Positions 16,451-26,475 are shown, counted from the first letter of the stretch. The stretch: DNA of 64,000 bases from an uncultured Bacteroidales bacterium (GCA_900318085.1 ONJF01000015.1:1-64000); one strand, 5' to 3'. Program-made: numbers and translations. The notes: a model not told the origin generated them from the sequence alone.

Positions 16451-17485
16451 ATGAAAAAGTTTGTATTCATCTTACTTGTCAGTATTTTCACAATATCTTG
16501 TGCCAAAAATCAGTTGTCGAACGAAGAAAAATATCCTTTTTTAGGAGATTTAATCGAGTCTTATTACCATCGTTATTATGAATATCCAACCTCAACAGAA
16601 GAGTTGCTAAACTATTGTAATGTGTATTTGGAGAGCTGGAATGATTATCCCGAAATAGATAGTATCAAGACAACTTTATATTATCTCCAAAAAGAGAAAA
16701 AAAGAATTCAATGGAAGTTTGTCTATTCTGATCCATGGACTAAAGACAATTATTCCTATCCTTGGGCGGAAAAAGAATTATTGGTATTGGTTAACAAAGA
16801 CACTCTTGTAAGAGAAAAACCCGATCTTATCTTTATGGGAGCTTGCTGGTCTGGCTTAATTGAATACTATATCCAAGACTATTTTAGATTTCCCCCTAAT
16901 TTGGAAGAATTGATCGAGTATTCAGGAACAGAGAAGTTGCTTAATTACGACACGGTTCCTATTTCACAAGATGATGAGTTTTTATGTTCACCCGATTTCC
17001 GAGCTGAAGCCGTTCTATTACGCTTTTTCTTGAAAAACCAAAACGACCTAACATGGCTTTGTGAAGATTCCACATTATTGATTGCTTTGGCAAAAGACAC
17101 AATCTATTATAACCAGATTGATTCATATTCACCATGCCATTGGTATGATGATGTAACTAATCCTAATGAAATATTTTTGTTTTCGCCAAGGTATTATGAT
17201 TTGTCGGGTAGAATATCTTGGAAATCAAGAAATGACGAGTTTGTAGCACGGTTTAGAAAAAGCGTTAGGGATTTAAGACAACATTACCCAACTATTATTG
17301 AAGGAGGTATTAATAATTGGCATTTTTTCCAATACACTCGTGCAAACGGATTGACTCTTTTCTGTAAAGATGATGATATGCAAACCAACACAAATTACTT
17401 TAAAGATTTAGAAACCTGTGTCAAGGAATTTGCCGAAGAAAACGACTTTTCCAAAATCGTATTCGTCGCTCCTTTTCTAAAGTAA
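16451..17485 (+). CDS. AT-rich lipoprotein with internal duplication
   Basis: A 344-residue lipoprotein; the start is set by its signal and lipobox (MKKFVFILLVSIFTISCAK), not by the longer upstream frame. Two segments resemble each other: YPFLGDLIESYYHRYYEYPTSTEELLNY (about 25-55) and LIEYYIQDYFRFPPNLEELIEY (about 135-160). This points to a duplicated domain with a Y-x-x-x-P-x-x-x-E-E-L motif, as in pilin-like or GspG-like helices. Base composition is clearly more A/T-rich than the neighbours, suggesting transfer. The protein family is not recognised. Confidence 0.7.
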   Translation: MKKFVFILLVSIFTISCAKNQLSNEEKYPFLGDLIESYYHRYYEYPTSTEELLNYCNVYLESWNDYPEIDSIKTTLYYLQKEKKRIQWKFVYSDPWTKDNYSYPWAEKELLVLVNKDTLVREKPDLIFMGACWSGLIEYYIQDYFRFPPNLEELIEYSGTEKLLNYDTVPISQDDEFLCSPDFRAEAVLLRFFLKNQNDLTWLCEDSTLLIALAKDTIYYNQIDSYSPCHWYDDVTNPNEIFLFSPRYYDLSGRISWKSRNDEFVARFRKSVRDLRQHYPTIIEGGINNWHFFQYTRANGLTLFCKDDDMQTNTNYFKDLETCVKEFAEENDFSKIVFVAPFLK

Positions 17486-17493
17486 AAATTGCC

Positions 17494-18867
17494 TTACCCA
17501 AACAACTCCGCTCCCAACTCGTAAACCGAAGCCACGGGGATAACCTGAATCTTAAAGCGTTTGGTGTCCAATCCCTTGGCATTATACTTCGAGACAAAGA
17601 TCTTCTCAAAACCTAACTTGTCGGCTTCGGCGATACGGGCTTCGATGCGAGTGACGGCACGGATCTCGCCCGAGAGACCCACCTCTGCAGCAAAGGCATA
17701 ACGTGAAGGGATGGGGATGTCGGCATTCGAGGAAAGCACTGCCGCGATGACCGCCAAGTCAATGGCGGGGTCATCCACATGGAGACCACCTGCGATGTTT
17801 AGGAACACATCTTTCACGGAGAGGCGGAAACCTGCACGCTTTTCCAAGACTGCCAACAACATATTCATCCTGCGGATGTCAAAGCCCGTGGCAGAGCGTT
17901 GTGGCGTGCCGTAGGCCGCGCTGCTCACCAAGGCCTGTGTCTCGATGAGCATGGGGCGTTGGCCTTCCATAGTGGCGGCGATGGCGATGCCACTCACTTC
18001 CTCATCGCGCTGCGATAACAAGATTTCGCTGGGGTTGGTCACCTCGCGGAGCCCAGTGGCATTCATCTCGAAGATGCCCAACTCGGAGGCCGACCCGAAG
18101 CGGTTTTTGATGGTGCGCAGGATGCGGAAACCATAGTGGCGGTCACCTTCAAACTGCAACACCGTGTCAACAATGTGTTCCAGAATCTTCGGTCCAGCGA
18201 TGCTGCCGTCCTTGGTGATGTGGCCAATAAGGAACACCGGCACCTGATAGGCCTTGGCGATCTTGTTCATCTCAGCGGCTGTCTCACGAATCTGCGAGAG
18301 GCTGCCCGCCGTGGCGTCCACATAGGGCGATTCGAGCGTCTGGATGGAGTCGACAATCACAATATCGGGCTGCACATTCTTGAAGTGCTTCAGAATCTCT
18401 TGGGTGTTAGTCTCGGTGAGGATGAGACAGTCGGTGTTGTGGATACCGATGCGCTCGGCCCGCATCTTGATCTGGGTCTGGCTCTCCTCGCCCGAGATAT
18501 AAAGTACCTTTCTTCCTGCGAGTTGCAAGGCTGTCTGCAAGAGCAAAGTCGACTTGCCGATGCCAGGTTCGCCGCCTACGAGGGTCAAGGAGCCGAGCAC
18601 CAAGCCGCCACCGAGCACGCGGTTGAGTTCTTCATAAGGCAATATGATGCGCTGCTCCTTGGCGTTGCCAATCTCATTGATAGGCGTAGGCAGGCCTTTG
18701 TCCATCTCCAATCCGACGCTTTTCTTCACCGATTTGCTGTCTTTTCCCGTGACGACGGTTTCTTCCACGCAGGTGTTCCACGCGCCACAGGCGGGACATT
18801 TTCCAAACCATTTCGGTGACTCGTTGCCGCATTCCTTGCAGAAAAAGGCGGTTTTCTCTTTTGCCAT
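17494..18867 (-). CDS. radA: DNA repair protein RadA
   Basis: A 457-residue protein. It begins at ATG 18865-18867 (MAKEKTAFFCKECG), so the zinc finger CKECGNESPKWFGKCPAC is N-terminal as expected. It then has a RecA-like core with Walker A GGEPGIGKST, Walker B DIVIVDSIQT, the RadA-specific KNRFG motif (TIKNRFGSASELG), and a C-terminal Lon-like domain (LHVDDPAIDLAVIAAVLSS). RadA promotes branch migration in recombinational repair. It is convergent with the lipoprotein gene, with eight bases between stops. Confidence 0.97.
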   Translation of the reverse strand: MAKEKTAFFCKECGNESPKWFGKCPACGAWNTCVEETVVTGKDSKSVKKSVGLEMDKGLPTPINEIGNAKEQRIILPYEELNRVLGGGLVLGSLTLVGGEPGIGKSTLLLQTALQLAGRKVLYISGEESQTQIKMRAERIGIHNTDCLILTETNTQEILKHFKNVQPDIVIVDSIQTLESPYVDATAGSLSQIRETAAEMNKIAKAYQVPVFLIGHITKDGSIAGPKILEHIVDTVLQFEGDRHYGFRILRTIKNRFGSASELGIFEMNATGLREVTNPSEILLSQRDEEVSGIAIAATMEGQRPMLIETQALVSSAAYGTPQRSATGFDIRRMNMLLAVLEKRAGFRLSVKDVFLNIAGGLHVDDPAIDLAVIAAVLSSNADIPIPSRYAFAAEVGLSGEIRAVTRIEARIAEADKLGFEKIFVSKYNAKGLDTKRFKIQVIPVASVYELGAELFG

Positions 18868-18937
18868 AGTGTTTGTCCGTTTATGCCGCAAAAATAAGAA
18901 AAACGCACCGTAAAAGAAAAGAGTTTAAGATTTTTCC

Positions 18938-18945
18938 TATTTTTG
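18938..18945 (+). promoter_or_regulatory. -7 promoter element of the secreted-protein operon
   Basis: TATTTTTG matches the Bacteroidota TAnnTTTG element and lies 38 bases before the ATG at 18984, in the divergent region next to radA. I do not see a clear TTTG at the expected -33 distance. Confidence 0.5.
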
Positions 18946-18983
18946 TCCCAAATTCATAAAAGCAACTTAAATCAAAAGTTTGG

Positions 18984-19709
18984 ATGAAAAGACGTCTACT
19001 CACACTGCTTATGGTCATCTTCACTTTGCCGCTCTTCGCGCAGCAAGGCGATGTGGTGTTGTGTGAGGGCTTCTTCAACCCTTGGCTCGAAGAAGGCTGG
19101 GATGCGAAGGGCGATGACTGGGTGGTGTGGTACATCTCCAACACAACCTATGCGGGATGCAAGCCGCGTGAGATGCAGATGTATCCCGACTTCAACTTTG
19201 AAGGCACCACGCGTTTGGTGACACCCATCGTCGAGTTGGAAAAATACGACTTCATCAACTTCCAGTTCAATCATTGTCTTGAAGCCACACAGGGCGAACT
19301 TGATGTGCGCATCGGCATTGGCATCTCGCCCAACGGCGAGGATTGGGAGAGCATCTGGGAAGACACCGTGACGGGAGCCATTCAGCAAAGCCAATACCTT
19401 CTCACTTTCGACATGGAGGAATGGGGCACCCGCTCGCCACAGTTTTGCCTTTATTTCTCTGGGCATGGCGCCTATGTCACTAGCTGGTTCATCGACAATG
19501 TCATCGTCTACGCTTCGAAGAAAAACAAATACGGCGACATTGAAGACGCCGACGAAGGTGGTTTTGTGGCTTCACGATCCCATATCCTTAACCTGAAAGG
19601 TCCCAATGCGGGCTCCGTCACCAAATTCTCCACCTTGCGTAGGTCGCGCAACCGTTACGCACGCGTAGTCGAAGGACGTCAGAAGAAATGGTGGCAATTC
19701 TGGAAATAA
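18984..19709 (+). CDS. Secreted protein, choice-of-anchor-J/MAM-like
   Basis: A 241-residue protein with a signal peptide (MKRRLLTLLMVIFTLPLFAQ). The mature part reads like the choice-of-anchor J (MAM-like) jelly-roll: an aromatic-rich opening (CEGFFNPWLEEGWDAKGDDW), RLVTPIVELEKYDFINFQFNHC, then SWFIDNVIVYASKK. The C-terminus is basic (RQKKWWQFWK) and lacks a T9SS sorting tail. Three bases separate it from the CotH gene, so the two are co-transcribed and probably work together at the surface. Its start resembles the large protein at 62030. Confidence 0.7.
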   Translation: MKRRLLTLLMVIFTLPLFAQQGDVVLCEGFFNPWLEEGWDAKGDDWVVWYISNTTYAGCKPREMQMYPDFNFEGTTRLVTPIVELEKYDFINFQFNHCLEATQGELDVRIGIGISPNGEDWESIWEDTVTGAIQQSQYLLTFDMEEWGTRSPQFCLYFSGHGAYVTSWFIDNVIVYASKKNKYGDIEDADEGGFVASRSHILNLKGPNAGSVTKFSTLRRSRNRYARVVEGRQKKWWQFWK

Positions 19710-19712
19710 CCT

Positions 19713-21746
19713 ATGAAACTAAAAAAAACGACATCGGTCCTGTTGCTATTGCTTATGACCTTCACCGTCATGGCGCAGACCTTCACAGATAGCAACCTGC
19801 CCATCGTGGTCATCGAGATTGACGGAGGCATCAACATCCCTGACGAGCCTAAAGTGCCGGGTACGATGAAAATCATTTGGCATCAAGACGGCTCGCGTAA
19901 CTATATGAGCGACATCGACAACCCAGAGTTGCTCAACTACGACGGTCGCATTGGCATCGAACGACGCGGCAGCTCGTCGCAGACCATGTTCAACAAAAAG
20001 CCATACGCCCTCGAAACACGCGAAGACAATGACATTACCAACCGCAATGTCAGTATTTTAGGAATGCCAGCCGAAAACGACTGGGTGCTCAACTCATTGG
20101 CTTACGACCAGACGGGAATGCGCGATGTGTTGGCCTACGAACTCTCGAACCGTCTCGGACAATACGCCTCACGAAGCGTGTATTGCGAGGTGGTCATCAA
20201 CGGCGACTACAAGGGGTTGTATGCTTTCATGGAGAAGATCAAGCCAGACAAGAACCGTGTCAACATCGAGGAGATGGACCCAACCTGCAACAACTATCCT
20301 GAAGTGACCGGCGGCTACATCACCAAGGCCGACAAGACCACCGGCGGTGACCCTGTGGCCTGGACGATGCCGAGTTATGGCGGCTGGTGGGGTAACTATG
20401 TCGACTTCATCCATCACTATCCCAAGCCCGCCGACATCACTGATGCACAAAACAACTACATCCACGGCGTGTTTACCGACCTCGCCTCGGTGGCCAACCA
20501 ACATCAAACTTCCATTGCATCGGGCATCCCTTCCGTCATTGACATCCCTTCTTTTGTCGATTTCATGATGATTGCGGAATACACCTCCAATGTGGATGTC
20601 TATGGACTCAGCACCTTTTTCCATAAAGACAGACTCGGCAAACTGCGAGCTGGGCCAGTATGGGACTATAACCTCGCCTTCGGCTACGATGCCTTCGGCA
20701 ACCGCAGCCGTTACGATGTGTGGCAATTTAGCAACGAAGATAATAATGGTCCGAAGTTTTGGAAAGACTTATTTGACACGGACCTCTTCCGATGCTATAT
20801 GGCCAAGCGCTGGTTTGAGCTCACCGAACCTGGACAACCCTTGAACTATGACTTCGTCTGTAACCGCATCGACGAAATCGATGCGGTGATTGCCGAGGGC
20901 ATCGCTCGCGACAACCAACGCTGGCACCAAATGCAACAGCACGATCAATATGTTAATGACATGAAGACATGGCTGCAGCAACGCATTAACTGGCTGAACC
21001 AACACATTGGCACCTACGAGGGCTGCGCCGATGTCGACCTGCCGCCTTTGGTCATCTCCAAGATCCACTATCATCCTATGGATTGGTGGGGTATCGACGG
21101 CGACAAATTCGAGTTCATAGAGATCACCAACAACGGCGATGAGGAAGTGGACTTGACGGGCATATATTTTCGCGAGTTGGGCATTACCTATCGATTTCCA
21201 AAAAGAACTCATATCGAAGGTCGCCAAGCCATCGTGCTTTGCTCCGACTCGTTGATGTTCACAGAATATTACAACACCACGCCTTTTGGACAATACACGC
21301 GCAAACTCTCCAACAAGTCGGAGAACCTCGTGTTGGCTGACGCTTGGGGCAATGTCATCGACCAGGTGCATTACTCCGACAGCCTACCCTGGCCTATGGA
21401 AGCCGACGGCAACGGTCCTTATCTCGAACTCAAAGACCTCGATTCCGACAACAGTTTGCCCGAAAACTGGACTACTGGCGATGACTTGACGAAGGTTGAC
21501 CAATTCTTTGAAAACTCAAGTATTGCCATTTATCCCAATCCTACTTCAGGTAAGATGCATATTACCTTATCGGAAAATGCATCCCATTGCCAAATTCTAG
21601 ACTTGATGGGAAATGTGTTACAGGAAACTGCGCCTTCAGACTCCATTTTTGACTTGGATATAAATGGATATCCTTCGGGGATGTATTTGGTGAAGATACA
21701 ATTCGCTGATGGAAGGATGGTTTTCAGGAAGGTGGTCAAGCAATAA
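19713..21746 (+). CDS. CotH-family protein with lamin-tail domain and T9SS tail
   Basis: A 677-residue secreted protein with a signal peptide (about 1-22). Residues about 50-400 are a CotH kinase-like domain, with IGIERRGSSSQTMFNKKPYALE, YKGLYAFMEKIKPDKNRV and LRAGPVWDYNLAFG matching the usual ATP- and metal-site segments. About 445-560 is a lamin-tail-like domain (FEFIEITNNGDEEVDLTGIYF). About 600-677 is a type A T9SS sorting tail (IYPNPTSGKMHITL...YPSGMYLVKI...KVVKQ). CotH proteins phosphorylate secreted or spore-coat proteins in some bacteria; the substrate here is unknown. Confidence 0.88.
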   Translation: MKLKKTTSVLLLLLMTFTVMAQTFTDSNLPIVVIEIDGGINIPDEPKVPGTMKIIWHQDGSRNYMSDIDNPELLNYDGRIGIERRGSSSQTMFNKKPYALETREDNDITNRNVSILGMPAENDWVLNSLAYDQTGMRDVLAYELSNRLGQYASRSVYCEVVINGDYKGLYAFMEKIKPDKNRVNIEEMDPTCNNYPEVTGGYITKADKTTGGDPVAWTMPSYGGWWGNYVDFIHHYPKPADITDAQNNYIHGVFTDLASVANQHQTSIASGIPSVIDIPSFVDFMMIAEYTSNVDVYGLSTFFHKDRLGKLRAGPVWDYNLAFGYDAFGNRSRYDVWQFSNEDNNGPKFWKDLFDTDLFRCYMAKRWFELTEPGQPLNYDFVCNRIDEIDAVIAEGIARDNQRWHQMQQHDQYVNDMKTWLQQRINWLNQHIGTYEGCADVDLPPLVISKIHYHPMDWWGIDGDKFEFIEITNNGDEEVDLTGIYFRELGITYRFPKRTHIEGRQAIVLCSDSLMFTEYYNTTPFGQYTRKLSNKSENLVLADAWGNVIDQVHYSDSLPWPMEADGNGPYLELKDLDSDNSLPENWTTGDDLTKVDQFFENSSIAIYPNPTSGKMHITLSENASHCQILDLMGNVLQETAPSDSIFDLDINGYPSGMYLVKIQFADGRMVFRKVVKQ

Positions 21747-21749
21747 AAA

Positions 21750-23528
21750 TCAAAGATCCTCTGCAAACTTAATGTCTTTCACATTAAGCTGGAGGTTGGT
21801 TTTGCCTTGCCAAGTGTTGTATTCCAAATGATAGCAGATGCTGAAAGGTTCGCCCGCGTGGATGCGCTCGAAGAGGTCGCCCTTTTGGAATGCAATTCCC
21901 GAGAACGGTGCCACGCCTTGCTCGGCATCACCTATTTGAGATACGGTAAGCTTCAAGTGACGATGGCCGCCCACGGGGCGTGAGCCACCAGCGTCAACAA
22001 CATTGTCGGTCCAAAACACGGGAGCCATATTGCCTGGTCCGAAAGGTGCAAACTGGTTGAGGATGCGCATAAACTTGGCCGTGATGTTGCGGAAATCAAT
22101 CTTCAGGTCGACTTCAAGCTCAGGCACAAAGTCCTCGGCGACAAGGTGTTCGGCCACATAAGCCTCGAAACGGCGGCGGAACTCTGGCAGATTCTCCGGC
22201 TTCATGGACAGGCCAGCCGCATATTTATGGCCGCCGAAATGCTCAAGCAGGTCGGAGCAATTGTCGATGGCATCGTAGATATCAAAATTTTTGATCGAGC
22301 GTGCCGAGCCAGTGATGAGGCCATTGGCGCGGGTCAGGACAATGGTGGGACGATAGTAGAAGTCGGTAAGGCGCGAGGCCACGATGCCAATGACGCCACG
22401 GTGCCATTTTGCGTTATACACCACGGTGCTCTTGGCGTCACGCAGTTCCTGGTCGTCTTCTATCATGCCACGAGCCTCGTCGGTGATGCGGTTGTCGAAC
22501 TCGCGTCGTTCATCGTTGAGGTCGTTGATGGAGGCGGCCAGTTTCTCGGCATGGTCCTTCTTGTCAGCGATGAGCAGGCGCACCGAGTCGGAGGCTTTAG
22601 CGATGCGGCCGGCGGCATTGATGCGTGGTCCGATGAGGAACACCAAATCGCTGATGGTCAACTCCCTGGTCAACACATTCTCTTCATCTTCCACCTGGTC
22701 TTCGTCACGGCGGTAGATATTGGCATGTTGAAGAATGGCCTCGATGCCTGGACGCGGTTTCTTGTTCAGCTGCTTCAGGCCGAAATGGGCCAACACACGA
22801 TTTTCGCCAGTGATGGGAACGATGTCGGCAGCGATGCTCACGGCCAGGAGGTCGATCAAATCATAGACCTGTTCGATGGTACCCAAGCCTCGCATCGAGA
22901 GCGCAGTCACCAACTTGAAGCCCACACCACATCCCGAGAGCTCGTCGTAGGGATAGTGGCAGTCGGGACGCTTGGCGTCGAGCACGGCCACCGCGTTGGG
23001 AATGACATCGCCCGGACGGTGGTGGTCACAGATGATGAAGTCGACGCCACGCTCGTTGGCATAATCAATGCGTTCGTTGGCCTTGATGCCGCAGTCGAGG
23101 GCGATGACCAGCTTAAAGCCATTATCGGCCGCATAGTCGATGCCCTTGAAGGAGATACCATAGCCTTCTTCATAGCGGTCAGGGATATAAAACTCGATCT
23201 TTTTCTTCTTGAAAAAGGGCTTCAGGTAGGTGTAGACCACAGCAACGGCCGTGGTGCCGTCTACATCGTAGTCGCCATAGACCAAAAGCTTCTCACCGTT
23301 GTTGATGGCTTGCAGCACGCGGTCGACGGCCTTGTCCATGTCGGTCATCAGGAAAGGGTCGTGCAGTTGCGAGAGCGACGGGCGGAAGAAAGTCTTGGCT
23401 TCCTCGTAATTGGTAATTCCACGTTGGACAAGCAAAGTGGCAAGGTTCTCGTCAATACCGAGCACCTTGACAATCTCGTCAACTTGTTGTTTGTCAACAG
23501 GTTGGTGTAATATCCACTTTGTTTCCAT
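21750..23528 (-). CDS. recJ: Single-stranded-DNA-specific exonuclease RecJ
   Basis: A 592-residue protein of usual length. The DHH phosphoesterase core is clear: GDYDVDGTTAVAVVYTYL (motif I), DCGIKANERIDYA (motif II), FIICDHHRPGD (DHH motif III), and GRINAAGRI-type INAAGRIAKASDSV. The DHHA1 domain shows the VVYNAKWHRGVIGIVASRL and GGHKYAAGLS motifs, followed by an OB fold. It degrades single-stranded DNA 5' to 3' in recombination and mismatch repair. It converges on the CotH gene with three bases between stops. Confidence 0.96.
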   Translation of the reverse strand: METKWILHQPVDKQQVDEIVKVLGIDENLATLLVQRGITNYEEAKTFFRPSLSQLHDPFLMTDMDKAVDRVLQAINNGEKLLVYGDYDVDGTTAVAVVYTYLKPFFKKKKIEFYIPDRYEEGYGISFKGIDYAADNGFKLVIALDCGIKANERIDYANERGVDFIICDHHRPGDVIPNAVAVLDAKRPDCHYPYDELSGCGVGFKLVTALSMRGLGTIEQVYDLIDLLAVSIAADIVPITGENRVLAHFGLKQLNKKPRPGIEAILQHANIYRRDEDQVEDEENVLTRELTISDLVFLIGPRINAAGRIAKASDSVRLLIADKKDHAEKLAASINDLNDERREFDNRITDEARGMIEDDQELRDAKSTVVYNAKWHRGVIGIVASRLTDFYYRPTIVLTRANGLITGSARSIKNFDIYDAIDNCSDLLEHFGGHKYAAGLSMKPENLPEFRRRFEAYVAEHLVAEDFVPELEVDLKIDFRNITAKFMRILNQFAPFGPGNMAPVFWTDNVVDAGGSRPVGGHRHLKLTVSQIGDAEQGVAPFSGIAFQKGDLFERIHAGEPFSICYHLEYNTWQGKTNLQLNVKDIKFAEDL

Positions 23529-23712
23529 CCGCGTAGTTTTGAATCGGTAAAAATAAAAAGAAAAATCATATCTGCCGAAAGTTTTTGCAGTTTATAATCA
23601 TATTTTCTTTTATCGTGTTCATTCTCAAACAATTATTTTTACATTTTTTCTATGATTCTACATAAGGGTTTTTGTTTCAAAATTGTTGAAATCTTTGTTC
23701 AAAAAAAATGCT

Positions 23713-23742
23713 TTTGACCCTTGCGCGGTGTGCATATTTTTG
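23713..23742 (+). promoter_or_regulatory. Promoter of purH
   Basis: TTTG at 23713-23716, an 18-bp spacer and TATTTTTG at 23735-23742 match the Bacteroidota consensus. The rest of the 252-bp divergent gap between recJ and purH (23529-23780) is AT-rich, and I see no gene in it. Confidence 0.7.
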
Positions 23743-23780
23743 GTAATCTTGCAGTTTAAAATCACCTAAACTTTCTACCC

Positions 23781-25266
23781 TTGAAAAAGATTAAAACTGC
23801 TTTAATATCAGTATTTTATAAAACGGGCATCGACACCATCGTACTCCACGGGAGGCACGTACGATTTTATCAAGCCTCTTGACCCTTCGGTGAAGACCGT
23901 CGAGTCGCTCACGGGCTATCCGTCCATCTTGGGCGGACGCGTGAAGACCCTCCATCCCAAAGTGTTTGGCGGCATCCTGGGTCGCACCCAGCTGGAGTCG
24001 GACCAAAAGGAGATGCAGGAGTATGACATCCCGCCCTTCGACCTCGTCATCGTCGACCTCTATCCCTTTGAGGAGACGGTAGCCAAGACCGAAGACGCCT
24101 CTGCCATCATTGAGAAGATCGACATCGGTGGCATCTCGCTCATCCGCGCTGGTGCCAAGAATTTCAACGATGTGCTGATTGTGCCCTCACAGAAATACTA
24201 TGAAGAACTCATCCAGCTGCTCAAAGACCAGCAGGGTGAGACCTCCCTCGACGACCGCCGTCGTTTTGCCGCCTACGCCTTTGGCGTGAGCTCGCACTAC
24301 GACAGTGCCATCATGAACTGGTTCGTGAAAGACGACGACAACAAGCCTCTGCGCATTACCGAAGAGGAAGGCACCACGCTTCGCTATGGCGAAAACCCGC
24401 ACCAGAAAGGCACCTTCTATGGCGACTTGGATGCCATGTTCGAGAAACTGCACGGCAAGGAGTTGTCGTACAACAACTTGCTCGACCTCGACGCAGGCCT
24501 CAACCTCATCCGTGAGTTCGACGAACCTACCTTCGCTATCCTCAAGCACAACAACCCCTGTGGCATCGCCTGTCGTAAGACCGTGAAAGAAGCTTATCTT
24601 GCCGCTTTGGCTGGCGATCCCGTGTCGGCCTTCGGCGGCGTGTTGGTGTGCAACCGCCCCATCGATATGGCTGCCGCTGAAGAGATCAACAAACTCTTCA
24701 TCGAAGTCATCGTGGCTCCCAAGTATGAAGACGGCGTGCTCGACCTGCTCTTCTCCAAGAAGAACCGCGTCGTGTTGCGCCTGAAAGCCGACCAATACAG
24801 GCCACAAACCGTGAAAACCGCCCTGAACGGCTACCTTGTGCAGGACCGCGACCTCCACACAGAGACCGCTGACGATTTCAAGGTCATCACCACCAAGGCA
24901 CCTACAGCCGACGAGGTGGAAGACATGATTTTCGCCAACAAGATCGTAAAGCACAGCCGTTCAAACGCCATCGTCCTCGCCAAAGGCAAGCAACTCTATG
25001 CCTCGGGCATCGGGCAGACCTCGCGCGTCGACGCCTTGCGCCAAGCCATCGAGAAGGCCCGTTCGTTCGACTTCGACCTCAAAGGTGCCGTCTTGGCTTC
25101 CGATGCCTTCTTCCCCTTCAAGGACTGCGTTGAGCTGGCCCACGAAGCGGGCATCACTGCTATCGTACAGCCCGGCGGCTCGGTGCGCGACCAAGAATCC
25201 ATCGACTGCTGCAACGAAAACGGCATCGGCATGGTGTTTACCGGATTTAGACATTTTAGACATTAA
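23781..25266 (+). pseudogene. purH: purH (AICAR transformylase/IMP cyclohydrolase) with a frame-breaking deletion near the N-terminus
   Basis: From TTG 23781 the frame reads KKIKTALISVFYKTGIDTIV, a normal PurH start. It then passes directly into STGGTYDFIKPL in another frame, and the remainder (23890-25266, 458 codons) is intact. Compared with E. coli PurH, about 11 residues between the opening strand and STGGT are missing. A deletion near 32 bp fits both the missing residues and the frame change. The rest carries the family landmarks YPSILGGRVKTLHPKVFGGILG, RYGENPHQ, KHNNPCG and AFGGV. PurH does the last two steps of IMP synthesis. The break could be real, or an assembly error in an otherwise essential gene. 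Confidence 0.85.
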
Positions 25267-25275
25267 CGAATGATG

Positions 25276-25350
25276 GTACAGACGTAGCGCGCTACGTCTC
25301 TACAACGGAACAATTAACTGACAACTGAACAACTGACAATTAACAACTGA
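25276..25350. repeat. Palindrome plus CAACTGACAATTAA words between purH and mreB
   Basis: 25276-25303 is an inverted repeat (arms GTACAGACGTAGC / GCTACGTCTCTAC), a member of the same TAGAGACG family as 9921 and 53221. It is followed by low-complexity words AACTGACAATTAAC repeated to about 25350, just before mreB. Confidence 0.75.
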
Positions 25351-25355
25351 AGATT

Positions 25356-26378
25356 ATGGGAGTATTTTCGTTTCTCAACAAAGAAATCGCCATTGACCTC
25401 GGTACGGCCAACACGATTATCATATACAACGACAAGGTAGTCGTCGACGAGCCCTCCATTGTGGCCATGCAACGCGACTCAAAGAAAATCATCGCCGTCG
25501 GTAAGCGTGCCATGATGATGCACGGCAAGACGCACGAAAACATCAAGACCATCCGCCCGCTGCGCGACGGCGTCATCGCCGACTTCCAAGCTGCCGAATA
25601 CATGATGCGCGAGATGATCAAGATGATCAATTTCAAGAACACCCTGTTCCCACCCAGCCTGAAGATGGTCATCTGCATCCCTTCGGGCATCACCGAGGTG
25701 GAAGAGCGTGCCGTGAAGGACTCAGCCGAGCAAGCCGGTGCCAAGGAGGTGCGTCTGATCCATGAGCCTATGGCTGCCGCCATCGGTATCGGCATCGACG
25801 TGCTGGAGCCTACAGGCAATATGATTATTGACATCGGAGGTGGTACTTCCGAGATCGCCGTCATCGCTTTGGGCGGTATCGTCAACAACAAGTCAATCCG
25901 CATCGCTGGCGACGACTTCACTGCCGACATCGAGGAATACATGCGCAAGCAACACAACATCATCGTGGGCGAGCGCACGGCAGAGCGCATCAAGATTGAG
26001 GTAGGCTCGGCCATTACACAATTGGACAATCCGCCTGATGACTATGCCGTGCAAGGCCGCGACATGCTGACTGGTATCCCGAAGGAGATCCGCGTCAACT
26101 ACGCCGAGATCGCCCACTGTCTCGACAAAAGCATCATGAAGATTGAGACCGCCGTGCTCAACGCCCTGGAGCAGACTCCGCCCGAGCTGTCGGCAGACAT
26201 CTACCGCACGGGTATCTACCTCACCGGTGGTGGCGCTTTGCTGCGTGGCCTCGACAAGCGTCTCAACGCCAAGACCAAGCTGCCCATCCACGTGGCCGAA
26301 GACCCGTTGCGCGCCGTAGCCCGTGGCACTGGCATCGCCCTGAAGAACTTCGACCGCTTTACATTCCTAATCAAATAA
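25356..26378 (+). CDS. mreB: Rod-shape determining protein MreB
   Basis: A 340-residue actin homologue of usual length. Its nucleotide-binding motifs are IAIDLGTANTIIYND-type phosphate 1 (AIDLGTANTIIIYNDK), NMIIDIGGGTSEIAVI (phosphate 2) and IYLTGGGALLRGLDKRL (adenosine). MreB filaments position the cell-wall elongation machinery. It heads an mreBCD operon. Its TAA stop is part of the inverted element that follows. Confidence 0.98.
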   Translation: MGVFSFLNKEIAIDLGTANTIIIYNDKVVVDEPSIVAMQRDSKKIIAVGKRAMMMHGKTHENIKTIRPLRDGVIADFQAAEYMMREMIKMINFKNTLFPPSLKMVICIPSGITEVEERAVKDSAEQAGAKEVRLIHEPMAAAIGIGIDVLEPTGNMIIDIGGGTSEIAVIALGGIVNNKSIRIAGDDFTADIEEYMRKQHNIIVGERTAERIKIEVGSAITQLDNPPDDYAVQGRDMLTGIPKEIRVNYAEIAHCLDKSIMKIETAVLNALEQTPPELSADIYRTGIYLTGGGALLRGLDKRLNAKTKLPIHVAEDPLRAVARGTGIALKNFDRFTFLIK

Positions 26379-26468
26379 TGCTGAATTATGAATGCGGAAT
26401 GAGGAATGTCGTAATGTAACTACAAGTTTCTCCTCATTCTGCATTCAACATTCTGCATTCAGCATTAA
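26378..26468. repeat. TGAATGC-type inverted element, mreB-mreC junction
   Basis: The left arm is made of TGCTGAAT, ATGAATGC and GAATGAGGAATG words, and the right arm of the complement (CATTCTGCATTCAAC, CATTCAGCATT). The loop is about 30 bases. The element starts at the last base of the mreB stop codon. The same family occurs at 39896, 45464 and 50813. Confidence 0.85.
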
Positions 26469-26475
26469 AACAACC

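Noticed and set aside
22146-23510. 454-codon open frame opposite recJ
   Set aside because: Antisense shadow of a well-supported recJ; the composition is typical of reverse-frame reading.
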